A stretch of 64,000 nucleotides of DNA from Acinetobacter sp. XS-4 (GCF_023920705.1 NZ_CP094657.1:3038001-3102000); one strand, 5' to 3'; positions 35,150 through 46,359 are shown, counted from the first letter of the stretch. A program made the numbers and translations. Notes: generated by a model not told the origin, from the sequence alone.

Positions 35150-36463
35150 TTATAAGAAAGCCACAAACAAATGTATTGTACCAGCAATAAATCCGGTTAC
35201 CCCACCTAGTACAATAAGAATCCACTCATCCTCCTGAAATGCAGGACGCAATAAATTCTGAAACTCTTTTGGTGTCAGTTCGCGAATACGCTCTTTAAAC
35301 ATTTGAAAAATCTTCTGTGCCCGGCTTGCGTTCAGCGCAGGGTCACATACGGGTCCCATCGTAATTTCAATTGAACGATCAATCAAGTCCGTCTTTAACC
35401 TTGCGTACTCTCTTGGCCCTAAAGAAAGCTGTAAAGATGTACGAACTAACGGTGTTTCCATAATTTCGTTAATATGACGCTTCACAATACGACGGGTTTT
35501 ATCTTTACGTGGCCCGTACATCATTTCGGTCATAATCGATTTTAACGTAATCAAATCTTCTGTTACTACGCTTGAAAATACATCAGAGACTTCTTCTTGA
35601 CGCTTCATGAAAGCACCTTGAAAATTATAAGTCCCAATTCTAAGAACAGGTACAATCCAAGGAAACTTACGATCTTCTGTTAATCTAAAAATCTGTGGGT
35701 AACGAATATAATGTGGTTCAAGAGGGTTAAACACCATCCAGATTGCAATCCAGTTCGTTAAAAAGCCCCAAATTGAAGCCCAAAACGGGACTGTCCAGTG
35801 CCAAGGTACGACAAACCAAACAATCATTTGGAAAATACCAAAGAACATCCCAATTAAAGCGCTAATATGCCAAATAAAGTTGATTTCTTTTTGTCCAACT
35901 TTTAAGAACATGCGTACCATCAAACGGCGATCACCTTCCATTTGACTCACAACCATTTCACGCATATTAACCAGTGACTCGACATTCATGGTCAGCTCAG
36001 TCACTAATTCTCTTAACACGCCTGGTAATTGTTTATGTGCCTGAGCATAAATACGACGTTTAATTGAATAAGGTAAATTTTCCCAAAGTACGGCATTACG
36101 ATCGATCATGACTTCATCAATCAAGTGTTCAAGTTCAAATCCAACCTGCTCACCAATAATGCGTGCCATATCTTCAGGATCCATTGCTTCTAAAAATTCA
36201 CGCAATGAACCTAACTTAGATAAAGTATTGTCGGTAATAATACCTGAGATACGTCCAGCTTTACGTGGCACAATACCTTGCCAACCGACTGGTAATGGAC
36301 CTAAATGGAATCCCCAAAATTTAATTGGGTAAAACACCATTTTTAAAGCCATCCAAACGTGTGCCCATGTAACAAAGGCAGTGACTGGAATGATACTTAA
36401 AACGGCCCAAAAATCAGGTCTGTGTAAAAAGGTCTGCCACAATCCGCTGACGTACTCTAACAT
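35150..36463 (-). CDS. DUF445 family membrane protein
   Basis: 437 aa. Membrane helices near the N-terminus (AVLSIIPVTAFVTWAHVWMA), in the middle (two or three, about 195-245) and at the C-terminus (IVLGGVTGFIAGTIHLFVAF). Long soluble helical region between. GRISGIITDNTLSKLG and KMVFYPIKFWG are DUF445-like. Function unknown. ATG at 36463. Confidence 0.75.
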   Translation of the reverse strand: MLEYVSGLWQTFLHRPDFWAVLSIIPVTAFVTWAHVWMALKMVFYPIKFWGFHLGPLPVGWQGIVPRKAGRISGIITDNTLSKLGSLREFLEAMDPEDMARIIGEQVGFELEHLIDEVMIDRNAVLWENLPYSIKRRIYAQAHKQLPGVLRELVTELTMNVESLVNMREMVVSQMEGDRRLMVRMFLKVGQKEINFIWHISALIGMFFGIFQMIVWFVVPWHWTVPFWASIWGFLTNWIAIWMVFNPLEPHYIRYPQIFRLTEDRKFPWIVPVLRIGTYNFQGAFMKRQEEVSDVFSSVVTEDLITLKSIMTEMMYGPRKDKTRRIVKRHINEIMETPLVRTSLQLSLGPREYARLKTDLIDRSIEITMGPVCDPALNASRAQKIFQMFKERIRELTPKEFQNLLRPAFQEDEWILIVLGGVTGFIAGTIHLFVAFL

Positions 36464-36524
36464 GTAAGACTCTCGTATTTATTTGTGCTCTGCTTATGGC
36501 GAGTTAACGATAAACTGCTTTGTT

Positions 36525-37043
36525 TTATAAACCAAAACTTAGAGAATAAGAAAATTGAATTTGTGGTTTCGTATCCGCAGCAACTGCTCCATTCTGGTCA
36601 GTTAATTTTTCCGCCGCACCAATACCCACACTAAAAGTACTAATTCTTTCTGAATTCAACAATACATAGGCCAAATCGACACCAGCACCTAAACGGGATT
36701 TATAATCACCATCGACCTCTTTACTATCGAGATGTCCAGCATAAAAACCAATATAGTAGCCATTTTTATCGGTGCCAGTAAGATAATAAGGATATCGAAA
36801 CCCGACTTGGCCGCCGGCAGTTTTGTCACCATTCAAAAATGCGCCAACTTTTGCATAGGCAATACCATAAGGGTTTACCCATTCGCCGTTTAAATGTAAT
36901 AGTTTTTGTGTAAAACCAGCACCCACATTCCACGTAGATGCAGTATGTCCTGCTAATTTTGCTTCTGGAAGAAACGAATAGTCTTGAGCATGGGCCCAAC
37001 TACTTACCGTCAAAACTGCAAGTAAGGGATAAATTTTTCTCAT
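36525..37043 (-). CDS. Predicted outer-membrane beta-barrel protein
   Basis: 172 aa with a signal peptide (MRKIYPLLAVLTVSSWAHAQ). The rest alternates Gly, aromatic and polar residues in about eight strands (TWNVGAGFTQKLLHLNGEWV, YYIGFYAGHL, LGAGVDLAYVLL) and ends with Phe-Gly-Leu. A small OM barrel is likely; the specific family is not recognised. The second ATG is chosen: GGAGA five bases upstream. Confidence 0.65.
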   Translation of the reverse strand: MRKIYPLLAVLTVSSWAHAQDYSFLPEAKLAGHTASTWNVGAGFTQKLLHLNGEWVNPYGIAYAKVGAFLNGDKTAGGQVGFRYPYYLTGTDKNGYYIGFYAGHLDSKEVDGDYKSRLGAGVDLAYVLLNSERISTFSVGIGAAEKLTDQNGAVAADTKPQIQFSYSLSFGL

Positions 37044-37278
37044 TATTTTCTCCATTTTCCCTAATCGTATGGTGAGAACAACCCTATTCTATTGAATGAG
37101 AGACTTTAACAGAATTATTTTGCTTCTTATATACAAGTATCTACAATTTTGTTGTCTACAAAGTCAAAAAGTATCTTATCGAAATGCACTGAAACTTTGA
37201 AAATTATGCAATATTTTAAACGCTCTTGCGTTAGAATAAGCAGCTATTTTTCCACCCTATGTCATTAAGTCGATCCTT

Positions 37279-39291
37279 ATGAAGCAGCACTTTCCTTTAA
37301 AAGATATCCAGCAAGAAAAGCGCATTTATCGAGGACGAATCTTTTTTGCCGTAGGTCTGGTTATCGTTTGCTTATTAGTGCTGATTAGCCGATACGCTTA
37401 TTTGCAAATTTTTCACTACGACGAATTTTCTACTGCATCTGATAAAAACCGAATTCGCTTACAACCACTTCCACCAGCTCGTGGTTATATCTATGATCGA
37501 AATGGTGTATTACTGGCAGATAATTATCCTGTTTTTACAGCAACATTAAGTAAAACAGATGTGGAAGATGCCGACCATGTTGTAGAACAGCTACAGCCTA
37601 TTTTAGATCTCACACAAGAAGATATTGACCGCTTCAAAAGTCGTATAAAAACTGCTCGAAAAACTGAACGTGTCGCGATTAAACTTAATTTAACTGAAGC
37701 CAATATTGCAAAGTTCAGCGAAGCTAAATATAAATTTCCTGGCGTAAGAATCGAAACGCAAATGACCCGTTATTACCCGCATGGTGAATTATTTGCTCAT
37801 GTGATTGGTTATGTCGGGCGTATTAACGATAAAGAATTAAAAAGTATTGATAAAGATTTATATGCTGGAACTAACCTAATTGGAAAGATTGGAGTTGAGA
37901 AAAGCTATGAAGATTTGCTACACGGCACACCAGGTTATGAATCTGTTGAAGCAGATGCCCACAGCAACATATTGCGCCATTTAGGCCGCAAAGACCCTAC
38001 TCGTGGCAATGATCTCTATTTATCTTTAGATTATGGTTTACAGGTTGTTGCGTCTCAACAGCTCGCAGGCCGTCGTGGTGCCATTGTCGCTATCGACCCT
38101 CGTACTGGTGAAATTCTGGCTTTAGTATCTAGTCCAAGTTTCAACCCTAATTTATTTGTGACTGGTATTAATCATAAAGATTATAGTTCTTTACGTGATA
38201 GTTTAGATCAACCGCTTTATAACCGTGCTGTACAAGGTGCATATCCACCAGGTTCTACCATTAAACCAATGGAAGCAATGGGTGGCTTACACTACGGTAT
38301 TGTAAACTGGTCAACAGCAATTTCTGACCCTGGTTATTTCCACTTACCTGGTGATTCTCATAAATTCCGCGACTGGAAAAAAACTGGTCATGGCATCGTA
38401 AACATGCATAAAGCCATCATTATGTCATGTGATACCTATTTTTATATTCTTGCCCATCAAATGGGTATTGATCAGATGAACCAATGGATGCGTCAATTTG
38501 GGTTCGGTCAAAAAACAGGTGTCGACTTACCAAGTGAAAGCGAAGGTCTTTATCCAAATCCTGAATGGAAAATGCGTACTCGCAAAGCCAAATGGATGAA
38601 GGGCGAAACAATTTCTGTGAGTATTGGTCAAGGTGCATTTACAGCTACACCTTTACAACTTGCTATGGCGACTGCAATTACAGCCAATCATGGTTCTCAT
38701 GTCACCCCTCATGTTTTACGTTCAACTCATGGTGCAAAACCATTTACTGTACGTAATGCACCTGATGGCAAAATTAACTTCAATGGAACGGATGAAGACT
38801 GGGTTCAAATGCGCGATGCCATGATTGACGTAATTCAATCAGGTACTGGCCGAGGCATTCGTACACCTCTCTATCAAATTGCAGGAAAGACAGGAACTGC
38901 ACAAGTTAAAAGTATTGCACAGGGTAAACGCTACAATGAATCAGCCTTGAGCGAACGCCAACTTGACCATGGTTTATTCGTTGGATTTGCACCTGCTGAT
39001 AAGCCAGAAATTGCAATTGCCGTGATTTGGGAAAATGGTCGTCATGGTGGTTCTGCTGCTCAACTTGCGAAACCTATTTTTGACTACTGGTTATTAACTC
39101 GTAAGAAAAACCCAGTCCGACCAGCAAACCATCAAGTCAATGGTGGGCTGATGACCGCTGGAATTAAGCCAGGTGAACTCTCAAACGGTGTTGAAAGCTC
39201 TAGTCCAGCAGCAGCTACGTCAACTACACCTGCAGCCTCAACACCACAGGCTACACCAGCTCGTCCTGCAACCAATGAGATCGATGAATAA
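37279..39291 (+). CDS. mrdA: Penicillin-binding protein 2 (elongasome transpeptidase)
   Basis: 670-aa class B PBP that crosslinks peptidoglycan during rod elongation. N-terminal membrane helix (about 22-42), dimerisation domain, and transpeptidase motifs S326-T-I-K (PPGSTIKP), S383-C-D (MSCDTYFY) and K537-T-G (AGKTGTAQV). The last 50 residues are Ala/Thr/Pro-rich. rodA does not follow; rsmD is coupled instead by a one-base TAATG overlap. E. coli PBP2 is 633 aa. Confidence 0.95.
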   Translation: MKQHFPLKDIQQEKRIYRGRIFFAVGLVIVCLLVLISRYAYLQIFHYDEFSTASDKNRIRLQPLPPARGYIYDRNGVLLADNYPVFTATLSKTDVEDADHVVEQLQPILDLTQEDIDRFKSRIKTARKTERVAIKLNLTEANIAKFSEAKYKFPGVRIETQMTRYYPHGELFAHVIGYVGRINDKELKSIDKDLYAGTNLIGKIGVEKSYEDLLHGTPGYESVEADAHSNILRHLGRKDPTRGNDLYLSLDYGLQVVASQQLAGRRGAIVAIDPRTGEILALVSSPSFNPNLFVTGINHKDYSSLRDSLDQPLYNRAVQGAYPPGSTIKPMEAMGGLHYGIVNWSTAISDPGYFHLPGDSHKFRDWKKTGHGIVNMHKAIIMSCDTYFYILAHQMGIDQMNQWMRQFGFGQKTGVDLPSESEGLYPNPEWKMRTRKAKWMKGETISVSIGQGAFTATPLQLAMATAITANHGSHVTPHVLRSTHGAKPFTVRNAPDGKINFNGTDEDWVQMRDAMIDVIQSGTGRGIRTPLYQIAGKTGTAQVKSIAQGKRYNESALSERQLDHGLFVGFAPADKPEIAIAVIWENGRHGGSAAQLAKPIFDYWLLTRKKNPVRPANHQVNGGLMTAGIKPGELSNGVESSSPAAATSTTPAASTPQATPARPATNEIDE

Positions 39292-39842
39292 TGAAAAATC
39301 AATTACGCATTATTGGTGGCGAATGGAAAAGACGAGTACTTCCCTTCGCTAACATTGAGGGTTTACGCCCAACTCCAGACAGGGTACGTGAAACTCTATT
39401 TAACTGGCTCATGTGGGATATTCAAAATTCGCATGTGCTTGATATTTGCACAGGCTCTGGCGCATTAGGTTTTGAAGCATTGTCACGTGGTGCTGCGTCA
39501 GTTTATATGATTGAACCAGACAAAACTCAGGCACGTTTTTTAAAAGATAATGTTGAGCTATTAAAAGCCCAAAACTGTCATTTAATTAATGCAACTGCTC
39601 AGCAAGCCTTACCCCGTTTAAAAGAACAGTTCGATGTGGTGTTTTTAGATCCACCTTATAGTCTAGATTTATGGCAAGAGCTCTCAAACTTAGCAGAGCC
39701 CCATATTAAAAAGAATGGGTATATTTATGTTGAGGCTGACCGAGATTTATCTCAGCTTCTCCTCCCTTCAACATGGCAACAAGTTAAAACAACGAAAGCT
39801 GGTACCGTTCATGCAGGGCTTTATCAGAAAATAGGTGAATAA
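39291..39842 (+). CDS. rsmD: 16S rRNA (guanine966-N2)-methyltransferase RsmD
   Basis: 183-aa SAM methyltransferase. RIIGGEWKRRVLPF and LRPTPDRVRETLFNWL at the N-terminus, SAM site LDICTGSGALGFEALSRGA, catalytic FLDPPYSL. Coupled to mrdA. Confidence 0.94.
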   Translation: MKNQLRIIGGEWKRRVLPFANIEGLRPTPDRVRETLFNWLMWDIQNSHVLDICTGSGALGFEALSRGAASVYMIEPDKTQARFLKDNVELLKAQNCHLINATAQQALPRLKEQFDVVFLDPPYSLDLWQELSNLAEPHIKKNGYIYVEADRDLSQLLLPSTWQQVKTTKAGTVHAGLYQKIGE

Positions 39843-39867
39843 AAAAAGGTAGCCTAGCGCTACCTTT
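39843..39867. terminator. Bidirectional terminator rsmD / urease operon
   Basis: AAAAGGTAGC and GCTACCTTTT around CTAGC; overlaps the end of rsmD and serves hupE on the minus strand. Confidence 0.75.
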
Positions 39868-39884
39868 TATTTTCGAAATGATGA

Positions 39885-40454
39885 CTAACTTAACCCAATC
39901 ACTGCAACAATTGCCGCACAAGCACCTACAATTTTTTTGCCATATGGCACATATCGTGTAAGCGCAGCACCTAATGCTAATCCACCACAATAAATTAAAG
40001 CCATAGCTGAAACCATACCCATTACTAATGCAACGACATGGCCTGAGTGTGCTAATTCAACACCATGCGCTATGCCATGAAAACTCGCAAGTAATACAGC
40101 AGCGATAGGTAAAATCCGATTTGATTTTGTCCATAGTGCAATTGCTGTAACGACTAAAGAAGCAACAATTCCATATTCAGCAACATTTACAGGGACTAAG
40201 CCTTGAGCACCAATTAAAAAGCCAACAATTAGAGTAACACTTAAAGTTATAACACCTGCAATTTTCCATTGCTTAGCTGCTGACCAGAGTAGAACACCAA
40301 AAGCCAAAGCCATGACTAAATGATCTAAACCAGTAAATGGATGAATAAAACCCGCCATAAAACCCGAATGTTCATGATCATGTCCTGGGTGTGCCATTGC
40401 AAGTGCTGGCAATAATGCAAGGAGCCCTATGCCCCATTTTTTAATGAAGTTCAT
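39885..40454 (-). CDS. ureJ: HupE/UreJ-family nickel permease
   Basis: 189-aa membrane protein with cleaved signal peptide (LLALLPALAMAHPGHDHEH) and six helices; HPFTGLDHLVMALAFGVLLW carries the HPxxGxDH metal motif of HupE/UreJ proteins. Last gene of the urease operon, 9 bases after ureG. It probably brings in Ni for the urease centre. Confidence 0.88.
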   Translation of the reverse strand: MNFIKKWGIGLLALLPALAMAHPGHDHEHSGFMAGFIHPFTGLDHLVMALAFGVLLWSAAKQWKIAGVITLSVTLIVGFLIGAQGLVPVNVAEYGIVASLVVTAIALWTKSNRILPIAAVLLASFHGIAHGVELAHSGHVVALVMGMVSAMALIYCGGLALGAALTRYVPYGKKIVGACAAIVAVIGLS

Positions 40455-40463
40455 AATCTCTCC

Positions 40464-41078
40464 TTAAGCTTTAAACAGCCCTTGCTTCTCGATAAATTGA
40501 ATGATTTCTTCAAGACCATCTTGGGTTTTCATATTTGAAAATAAGAATGGCTTTTCTCCGCGCATGCGTTTCGCATCTTGATCCATCACATCAAGATTTG
40601 CGCCGACCATTGGTGCAAGGTCAGTTTTATTAATAATCAGTAAATCTGATTTGGTAATGCCGGGCCCACCTTTACGAGGGATCTTTTCTCCGCCTGCGAC
40701 ATCAATCACATATAGAGTTAAATCAGAAAGCTCCGGACTAAATGTTGCAGCTAAATTATCACCACCGCTTTCAATAATAATAAGCTCCAAGCCTTCAAAC
40801 TTTTCACACAAATCATCAATTGCAGCCAAGTTAATTGAAGCATCTTCACGAATTGCCGTATGAGGGCAACCACCTGTTTCTACCCCCACAATACGATCTG
40901 GCGACATCGCTTCGTTACGGGTTAAAAAGTTTGAATCTTCTTTGGTGTAAATATCATTTGTCACCACAGCCATGTTGTATTTATTACGTAAGGCTAAACA
41001 TAAATTAAGTGTAAGCGCAGTTTTACCCGAACCTACCGGTCCGCCAATTCCAACTCGTAATGGACTACGTTCTGTCAT
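40464..41078 (-). CDS. ureG: Urease accessory GTPase UreG
   Basis: 204-aa SIMIBI GTPase that drives Ni insertion. P-loop [18 protein letters not shown], switch with [11 protein letters not shown], and the metal-binding Cys-Pro-His in [23 protein letters not shown] for guanine. Confidence 0.96.
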   Translation of the reverse strand: MTERSPLRVGIGGPVGSGKTALTLNLCLALRNKYNMAVVTNDIYTKEDSNFLTRNEAMSPDRIVGVETGGCPHTAIREDASINLAAIDDLCEKFEGLELIIIESGGDNLAATFSPELSDLTLYVIDVAGGEKIPRKGGPGITKSDLLIINKTDLAPMVGANLDVMDQDAKRMRGEKPFLFSNMKTQDGLEEIIQFIEKQGLFKA

Positions 41079-41102
41079 GATTTTTATCCTTCTTTCCTAA
41101 AC

Positions 41103-41768
41103 TTAAGATCTGAATAACCGTGAATATTGTGTTTCGTGTTTCATGCTCAGCATTGCATAACGGGGCAAAGCACTACTCAATTGCTCATCAACAAGTTGCA
41201 AAGCTTTTTCCACAGCTTGGGGCACCAAACCATGTAAGTGCCATAAAATTCTTTGTCCGGCCATTTGCCCTAAAGGTACAGTTTTTACCGCAGCCAGAAC
41301 CTGATTTTCTAAAACGGTAAAGGTATAAGCTGTGAGCACGTCAACATCGTTAAGCCCAAGTCGACCACAGAGCTGTGCATAAACAGGCACAAAACCAAAC
41401 TGCTTTTTAACTTCAACAGTTTTTTTTAAAACATCTCTAATCCACGCATTCAAAGAAAATGCCAGCTGTTGAGACTCTGCCAAAAGCTCTTTAGTTTCAC
41501 GACTTGCCTTATATAAATTTGCCCAAACCAGAAACTGATCTGGGTCATCATGATGTTGCATGAGACGTTTTAATACTGGTAGTTCAAACCGTACTAACAG
41601 CATTTCCAGCACTTCTTCAAAATAAGCAATTGCCGAGGTTTCATCGTGTATTAAGCCAATATCGATGGCTGTTTCTACACCTTGTGAATAACAATATGCT
41701 CCAACTGGCAGTGCCGTAGAAGACAATGTCAGCAATTGAAGTAATTGCGCTGCGTTATGAATGGACAT
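41103..41768 (-). CDS. ureF: Urease accessory protein UreF
   Basis: 221-aa helical protein that bridges UreD-urease and Ure[20 protein letters not shown] near the N-terminus is the family signature, and the conserved C-terminal [13 protein letters not shown] is present. Its start lies inside the end of ureE (14-base overlap). Confidence 0.93.
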   Translation of the reverse strand: MSIHNAAQLLQLLTLSSTALPVGAYCYSQGVETAIDIGLIHDETSAIAYFEEVLEMLLVRFELPVLKRLMQHHDDPDQFLVWANLYKASRETKELLAESQQLAFSLNAWIRDVLKKTVEVKKQFGFVPVYAQLCGRLGLNDVDVLTAYTFTVLENQVLAAVKTVPLGQMAGQRILWHLHGLVPQAVEKALQLVDEQLSSALPRYAMLSMKHETQYSRLFRS

Positions 41769-42237
41769 GATGCAAAGCTTTGATTGGGCTTAAGCGGTGG
41801 TCATGACTATGCTGTGCATAGGCGCCGCTTTCAGGTTCAAACGGATGATCAGTTTCTGAAACTGTAAGCCCCAACCCCTCTACCATTTCTGCAAGCACAT
41901 GATCAGGCTCAAAATATAAAGCTGTAGGTGTCAACATTAATGGCACATGTCTGTTACCTAAGTGATAAGCCGCTTTAAGCAAATCAAAATCGCTTGTTGC
42001 ACTGACTTGCATCAGACGTTCAGGCTTAGCATCTACACGTAGTACATCACCTTGTTGAGTTGCAATATATGAGCCACTACGCAAAATGCCAGTACGTGGT
42101 AAATCAGCACCAATATCTACACCGCTCGCTAAACTCGCCCTAAAGCGGGATTTTTGGCGTGTATCAAAAGTCAGTTCAACCGTTTCAAATGCTTGATCAG
42201 GAGAAATATGTTCAAGGCGTTGTGTATAAATTTTCAT
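41755..42237 (-). CDS. ureE: Urease Ni metallochaperone UreE
   Basis: 160-aa nickel chaperone. The C-terminus ends with scattered His ([21 protein letters not shown]), a shorter His tail than in Klebsiella UreE. Conserved metal site GNRHVPLML. Overlaps ureF. Confidence 0.92.
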   Translation of the reverse strand: MKIYTQRLEHISPDQAFETVELTFDTRQKSRFRASLASGVDIGADLPRTGILRSGSYIATQQGDVLRVDAKPERLMQVSATSDFDLLKAAYHLGNRHVPLMLTPTALYFEPDHVLAEMVEGLGLTVSETDHPFEPESGAYAQHSHDHRLSPIKALHHVHS

Positions 42238-42309
42238 TTAGCTCTTCTCTCCTTATTTATTTCATTCATATGTATAAATTAACGAGGCAAATTACCTCGA
42301 CAAAACTCA

Positions 42310-44010
42310 TCAAAACAAGAAATAACGCTGAGCCATGGGTAATACATCAGCAGGTTCACACGTTAATAACTCTCCATCAGCTCGTACCTCGTAAGTCTCA
42401 GGATGTACATGCATAACAGGGCAATATGTGTTGTGTTTCATGTCAGTTTTGCTAATTTCGCGTGTGTTTTTACACGGACTAATTAGCTTCTTGAGGTTTA
42501 ATTTTTCAGCAACTTTTTCATCAATCGCTGCTTGAGATAAAAAGGTAATGCAGGTGTTATGAACACCACGTGGATAGGCACCAAACATTGGACGGTAATG
42601 CACTGGTTGAGGGGTTGGAATTGAGGCATTAATATCACCCATTGGTGCTGCTGCAATCATGCCGCCTTTAATAATCATCGAAGGTTTCACACCAAAAAAG
42701 GCTGGCTTCCACAACACTAAATCAGCAAGTTTTCCGACCTCAATCGAGCCAATTTCATGGCTTAAACCATGTGTAATTGCTGGGTTAATCGTATATTTGG
42801 CGATGTAGCGTTTAACGCGATTGTTATCATGAAATTCATTGTCACCCTCTAAAGGACCACGTTGAATTTTCATTTTATGGGCAGTTTGCCAAGTACGTAA
42901 AATCACTTCACCTACGCGCCCCATCGCCTGAGAGTCCGAAGACATCATGGCAATCGCGCCTAAATCTTGCAAAATATCTTCAGCAGCAATGGTTTCACGG
43001 CGAATACGGCTTTCTGCAAAAGCAATATCTTCAGCAATTGCTGGGTCTAAATGATGGCAAACCATGAGCATATCTAAATGCTCATCAATGGTATTAATCG
43101 TATAAGGTCGCGTTGGATTAGTTGAAGATGGCAATACGTTACTTTGCCCAATCGCTTTTAAAATGTCAGGTGCATGCCCACCACCCGCGCCTTCAGTATG
43201 GTATGTATGAATGGTACGATTTTTAAATGCAGCTAGAGTTTCTTCTAAAAAACCACTTTCATTTAAAGTATCTGTATGAATCGCCACCTGCACATCAAAC
43301 TCGTCCGCCACACTCAAGCAGTTATCAATAGCTGCTGGTGTTGAACCCCAATCTTCATGCAGCTTTAAGCCAATTACTCCTGCTTTAATTTGCTCACGAA
43401 TTGGATCAGGTAAACTTAAATTACCTTTGCCTAACAGACCAATATTCATAGGCAAATCGTCAATCACCTGTAACATGGTCGCAATATGCCAAGGCCCTGG
43501 AGTCACTGTGGTGGCCGAAGTTCCGGCTGCTGGTCCTGTACCGCCACCGACCATGGTTGTTGTACCAGACATTAATGCAGTTTCAACTTGTTGAGGGCAA
43601 ATCCAGTGAATGTGGGTATCAATACCGCCTGCTGTTAAAATTTGTCCTTCACCCGCAATCACTTCTGTTGCAGCCCCTAAAGGAATCGTAATGTCTGGTT
43701 GAATATCTGGATTTCCAGCTTTTCCTATTTTCCAAATTCGGCCATTTTTTAAGCCCACGTCAGCTTTAACAATTCCCCACCAGTCCACAATTAAAGCATT
43801 GGTAATGACCGTGTCAGCAACTTCATCAGCCAAAAGCTGTGATTGCCCCATCCCGTCACGAATAACTTTTCCGCCACCAAATTTAACTTCTTCACCATAA
43901 GTCGTTAAGTCTTGCTCAACTTCAATAAAGAGCTCTGTATCCGCCAAACGAATACGATCACCAACCGTTGGACCAAACATCTCAGCATATGCACGACGTG
44001 ACATTTTCAT
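42310..44010 (-). CDS. ureC: Urease alpha subunit UreC
   Basis: 566-aa catalytic subunit hydrolysing urea to ammonia and carbamate. Carbamylated Lys in GLKLHEDWG (about 217), His ligands in [12 protein letters not shown] and [10 protein letters not shown], and the mobile flap [20 protein letters not shown]. Full length for a three-subunit bacterial urease. Confidence 0.97.
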   Translation of the reverse strand: MKMSRRAYAEMFGPTVGDRIRLADTELFIEVEQDLTTYGEEVKFGGGKVIRDGMGQSQLLADEVADTVITNALIVDWWGIVKADVGLKNGRIWKIGKAGNPDIQPDITIPLGAATEVIAGEGQILTAGGIDTHIHWICPQQVETALMSGTTTMVGGGTGPAAGTSATTVTPGPWHIATMLQVIDDLPMNIGLLGKGNLSLPDPIREQIKAGVIGLKLHEDWGSTPAAIDNCLSVADEFDVQVAIHTDTLNESGFLEETLAAFKNRTIHTYHTEGAGGGHAPDILKAIGQSNVLPSSTNPTRPYTINTIDEHLDMLMVCHHLDPAIAEDIAFAESRIRRETIAAEDILQDLGAIAMMSSDSQAMGRVGEVILRTWQTAHKMKIQRGPLEGDNEFHDNNRVKRYIAKYTINPAITHGLSHEIGSIEVGKLADLVLWKPAFFGVKPSMIIKGGMIAAAPMGDINASIPTPQPVHYRPMFGAYPRGVHNTCITFLSQAAIDEKVAEKLNLKKLISPCKNTREISKTDMKHNTYCPVMHVHPETYEVRADGELLTCEPADVLPMAQRYFLF

Positions 44011-44047
44011 AACTTATTACTCATCTCTTTCATTATCGTTGTTATGT

Positions 44048-44356
44048 TTAATCCAACTTGCCCATGACGCGGCCTGCGAAACCATAAACCTCTCGTTTAC
44101 CAACCAAAGCAACAAGCTCCACTTCTCGAGTTTGTCCCGGTTCAAAACGAATTGCTGTACCAGCTGCAATATTCAGTCGAAAACCCTTCGCCATTTCGCG
44201 ATCAAACTGTAATGCATCATTTGCTTCATAAAAATGAAAATGGGAACCCACCTGAATAGGTCGATCACCAATGTTGGCAACTACAACTTTTAAAGTTTGC
44301 CGCCCAACATTCAGTTCAATATCAGCATCTGGAGTAATGATTTCACCGGGGATCAT
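44048..44356 (-). CDS. ureB: Urease beta subunit UreB
   Basis: 102-aa structural subunit: [19 protein letters not shown] start, [15 protein letters not shown], and [11 protein letters not shown] end. 12-base gap to ureA. Confidence 0.96.
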   Translation of the reverse strand: MIPGEIITPDADIELNVGRQTLKVVVANIGDRPIQVGSHFHFYEANDALQFDREMAKGFRLNIAAGTAIRFEPGQTREVELVALVGKREVYGFAGRVMGKLD

Positions 44357-44367
44357 AAGCGTTCCTT

Positions 44368-44670
44368 TTATACGATTGGCTGATGGACTGTGACTAATTT
44401 CGAGCCATCTGGAAAAGTTGCCTCGACCTGAACCTCAGCAATCATTTCTGGCACACCATCCATCACATCTTCGCGCTTTAATAAGGTAGTACCGTAATGC
44501 ATCAAGTCACTGACCGTCATACCGTCTCGTGCACCTTCAAGTAAAGCTGCTGAAATAAAAGCAATAGCTTCTGGATAATTCAGCCTCAAACCACGCGCTT
44601 TACGACGCTCAGCCACTAAACCTGCAGTAAAAATGAGTAACTTATCTTTTTCTGTTGGATTGAGTTCCAT
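44368..44670 (-). CDS. ureA: Urease gamma subunit UreA
   Basis: 100-aa structural subunit: [50 protein letters not shown]. Preceded by its own sigma-54-like promoter. Confidence 0.96.
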   Translation of the reverse strand: MELNPTEKDKLLIFTAGLVAERRKARGLRLNYPEAIAFISAALLEGARDGMTVSDLMHYGTTLLKREDVMDGVPEMIAEVQVEATFPDGSKLVTVHQPIV

Positions 44671-44701
44671 TTCTCTTTCCTAAATTGCATTTATATTGTT
44701 T

Positions 44702-44718
44702 AAGCAAAATACGTGCTC
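44702..44718 (-). promoter_or_regulatory. Sigma-54-like promoter of ureA
   Basis: Minus-strand GAGCACGTATTTTGCTT: GC at -12 and AG instead of GG at -24, ten bases between. One mismatch to TGGYRYRN4TTGCW at the -24 GG. Predicted start near 44692, 22 bases before the ureA ATG. Confidence 0.6.
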
Positions 44719-44770
44719 AAAAGTAGCATACTTGTTTTGACTGTTTTTTAAATACGCAATTTAACGTAAC

Positions 44771-45646
44771 TTAAGTTTTCCATATTCTTGGAAATTCTTC
44801 ATCTAAATCAAACCAATAACGTCTTAATCTTGCTCGTATGGCTGCAAAAGCGTCATGACAGTGTCGGACATCATTTCCCAGAAAGCGGGCCGAAACTACA
44901 TCATCCAATAATGTTAATGTGACAGGTGCTTGCATACGCATCATCAATTCACGAATGAGTTCTAGCTGCTGTTCTAAGTAAAATGATGAACGATATTTTT
45001 CAGGAGCGACGGCCCAAAAACTTCCCATTACGGCTTGATTATTCATACCCAAACATGAACTCAGCCAACGATCTTCTCCTTCAAAATATAATGTATCTGC
45101 AACCAATAACTGATGTTCTCGCCACAACTTAAACTGGTTGTGATAACTCCCTTGAACAAAACGCTCAGCACGTGCCTGCCGCCCAAGTACTAACATATCC
45201 CATCCAATAAAACTTGCGTCACTATCAAGATGAATATGAGTTTCTGAATGTGCTAGAGCTCCATCAAACAGCATCGTTTCTTGTGGAACCCACTCTAAAA
45301 TGGACTGATCTTTCACATGCAAATGAATATGCTGAAAAGCTTGCTTACCATTGGTTTTGTACCATTTCCCCGCGCCCGGAGTAGTTACTACCGCATGAGC
45401 TTGATCTTTGGTTTCAATTTCAAAAGTAAGATGATCACCTCCTGCAATTCCTGCTGGTGGATGGACAATAATGGCATGACATACACCAGTTCTTTCAGGC
45501 CAGAGCATTTTTTGCACTCTAACAGGGCCATGATGCTTTCTGTGATACATTATGGTGCGTGAATTTTCAAAATAAAATCCGAGTTCTAATTGCGCATACC
45601 AAAATGGTGCTAAAGAGTTTTTTGAAAACGTTTGTACCTGATTCAT
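44771..45646 (-). CDS. ureD: Urease accessory protein UreD
   Basis: 291-aa scaffold for Ni loading of apo-urease. [34 protein letters not shown] and [11 protein letters not shown] are family signatures. First gene of the operon; its promoter is sigma-54-like. Confidence 0.95.
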   Translation of the reverse strand: MNQVQTFSKNSLAPFWYAQLELGFYFENSRTIMYHRKHHGPVRVQKMLWPERTGVCHAIIVHPPAGIAGGDHLTFEIETKDQAHAVVTTPGAGKWYKTNGKQAFQHIHLHVKDQSILEWVPQETMLFDGALAHSETHIHLDSDASFIGWDMLVLGRQARAERFVQGSYHNQFKLWREHQLLVADTLYFEGEDRWLSSCLGMNNQAVMGSFWAVAPEKYRSSFYLEQQLELIRELMMRMQAPVTLTLLDDVVSARFLGNDVRHCHDAFAAIRARLRRYWFDLDEEFPRIWKT

Positions 45647-45683
45647 TCTGGTTCATATGTTCAAAATAAGTGCTTAAAGTTAT

Positions 45684-45700
45684 AAGCAAAATACGCACCA
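45684..45700 (-). promoter_or_regulatory. Sigma-54 promoter of ureD
   Basis: Minus-strand TGGTGCGTATTTTGCTT fits TGGYRYRN4TTGCW at every position, GG and GC ten bases apart. Start near 45674, about 28 bases before ureD. Points to activation by NtrC or another enhancer-binding protein; no clear NtrC dyad seen upstream. Confidence 0.72.
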
Positions 45701-45847
45701 AATATGAAAATAAGCCGACTGATAAAATTAGATACAATTTTTTGATTTTAATGAGTTAAAAAATCATCAATGTCTAACATAAAACCACAGTAACTTATGG
45801 AATTGTTTATACAATAGCGCCCACCGTTGCTTCCATACTTGCTCTCC

Positions 45848-46171
45848 ATGAAACTTTTTTTCGTGTTAACCCCACTTGTCTTTTTAACTGGATGTATTTT
45901 TGGCCAATCTAGTGAGGTCAAACGTGCAGAAAAGATCCTGCATAATTTCGAATGTAAAAATGTTGAGACAAGCCAGCTTGCAACAAGCTCGATTAATTCT
46001 TACTACCAGCAATCTTTAGCGGTAAGTAAAGAAAAAGCAACTTCATACGTAGAGAGCTACAAAAATGGTGAAGAATTATTCGATATGCCGCTAGATGAAG
46101 TTTTAAAGCAACAATACCAACTCTATAAATCAGCATGTGACTCTCTAGGTGGAGTTTCAGCGCAATCGTAA
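45848..46171 (+). CDS. Small hypothetical lipoprotein
   Basis: 107 aa, lipobox FLTGC (Cys 15), helical mature part with Cys in NFECKN and SACDSL. ATG at 45848 follows CTCTCC with no purine-rich site; the in-frame TTG upstream is less likely. Unrecognised; architecture like the 23955-24299 lipoprotein. Confidence 0.7.
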   Translation: MKLFFVLTPLVFLTGCIFGQSSEVKRAEKILHNFECKNVETSQLATSSINSYYQQSLAVSKEKATSYVESYKNGEELFDMPLDEVLKQQYQLYKSACDSLGGVSAQS

Positions 46172-46177
46172 TTTATA

Positions 46178-46217
46178 AGGTATTCATTAAATCGTTTTAG
46201 TGAATACCTACTTTTTA
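46178..46217 (+). terminator. Terminator of the small lipoprotein gene
   Basis: AGGTATTCA and TGAATACCT with a 14-base loop, then ACTTTTTATTTTT. Confidence 0.75.
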
Positions 46218-46359
46218 TTTTTGTTTTAATAATTATTCCAAAATTTACTCACTTTACCTTTTGTTAAAATTAAATTACACACTTAAACTTTTATTAAGCG
46301 CTTATATTTCATAGCCTGTTGTTTGCTTTTTTTATTTATTTTCCGAGGTTTAGTTCATC

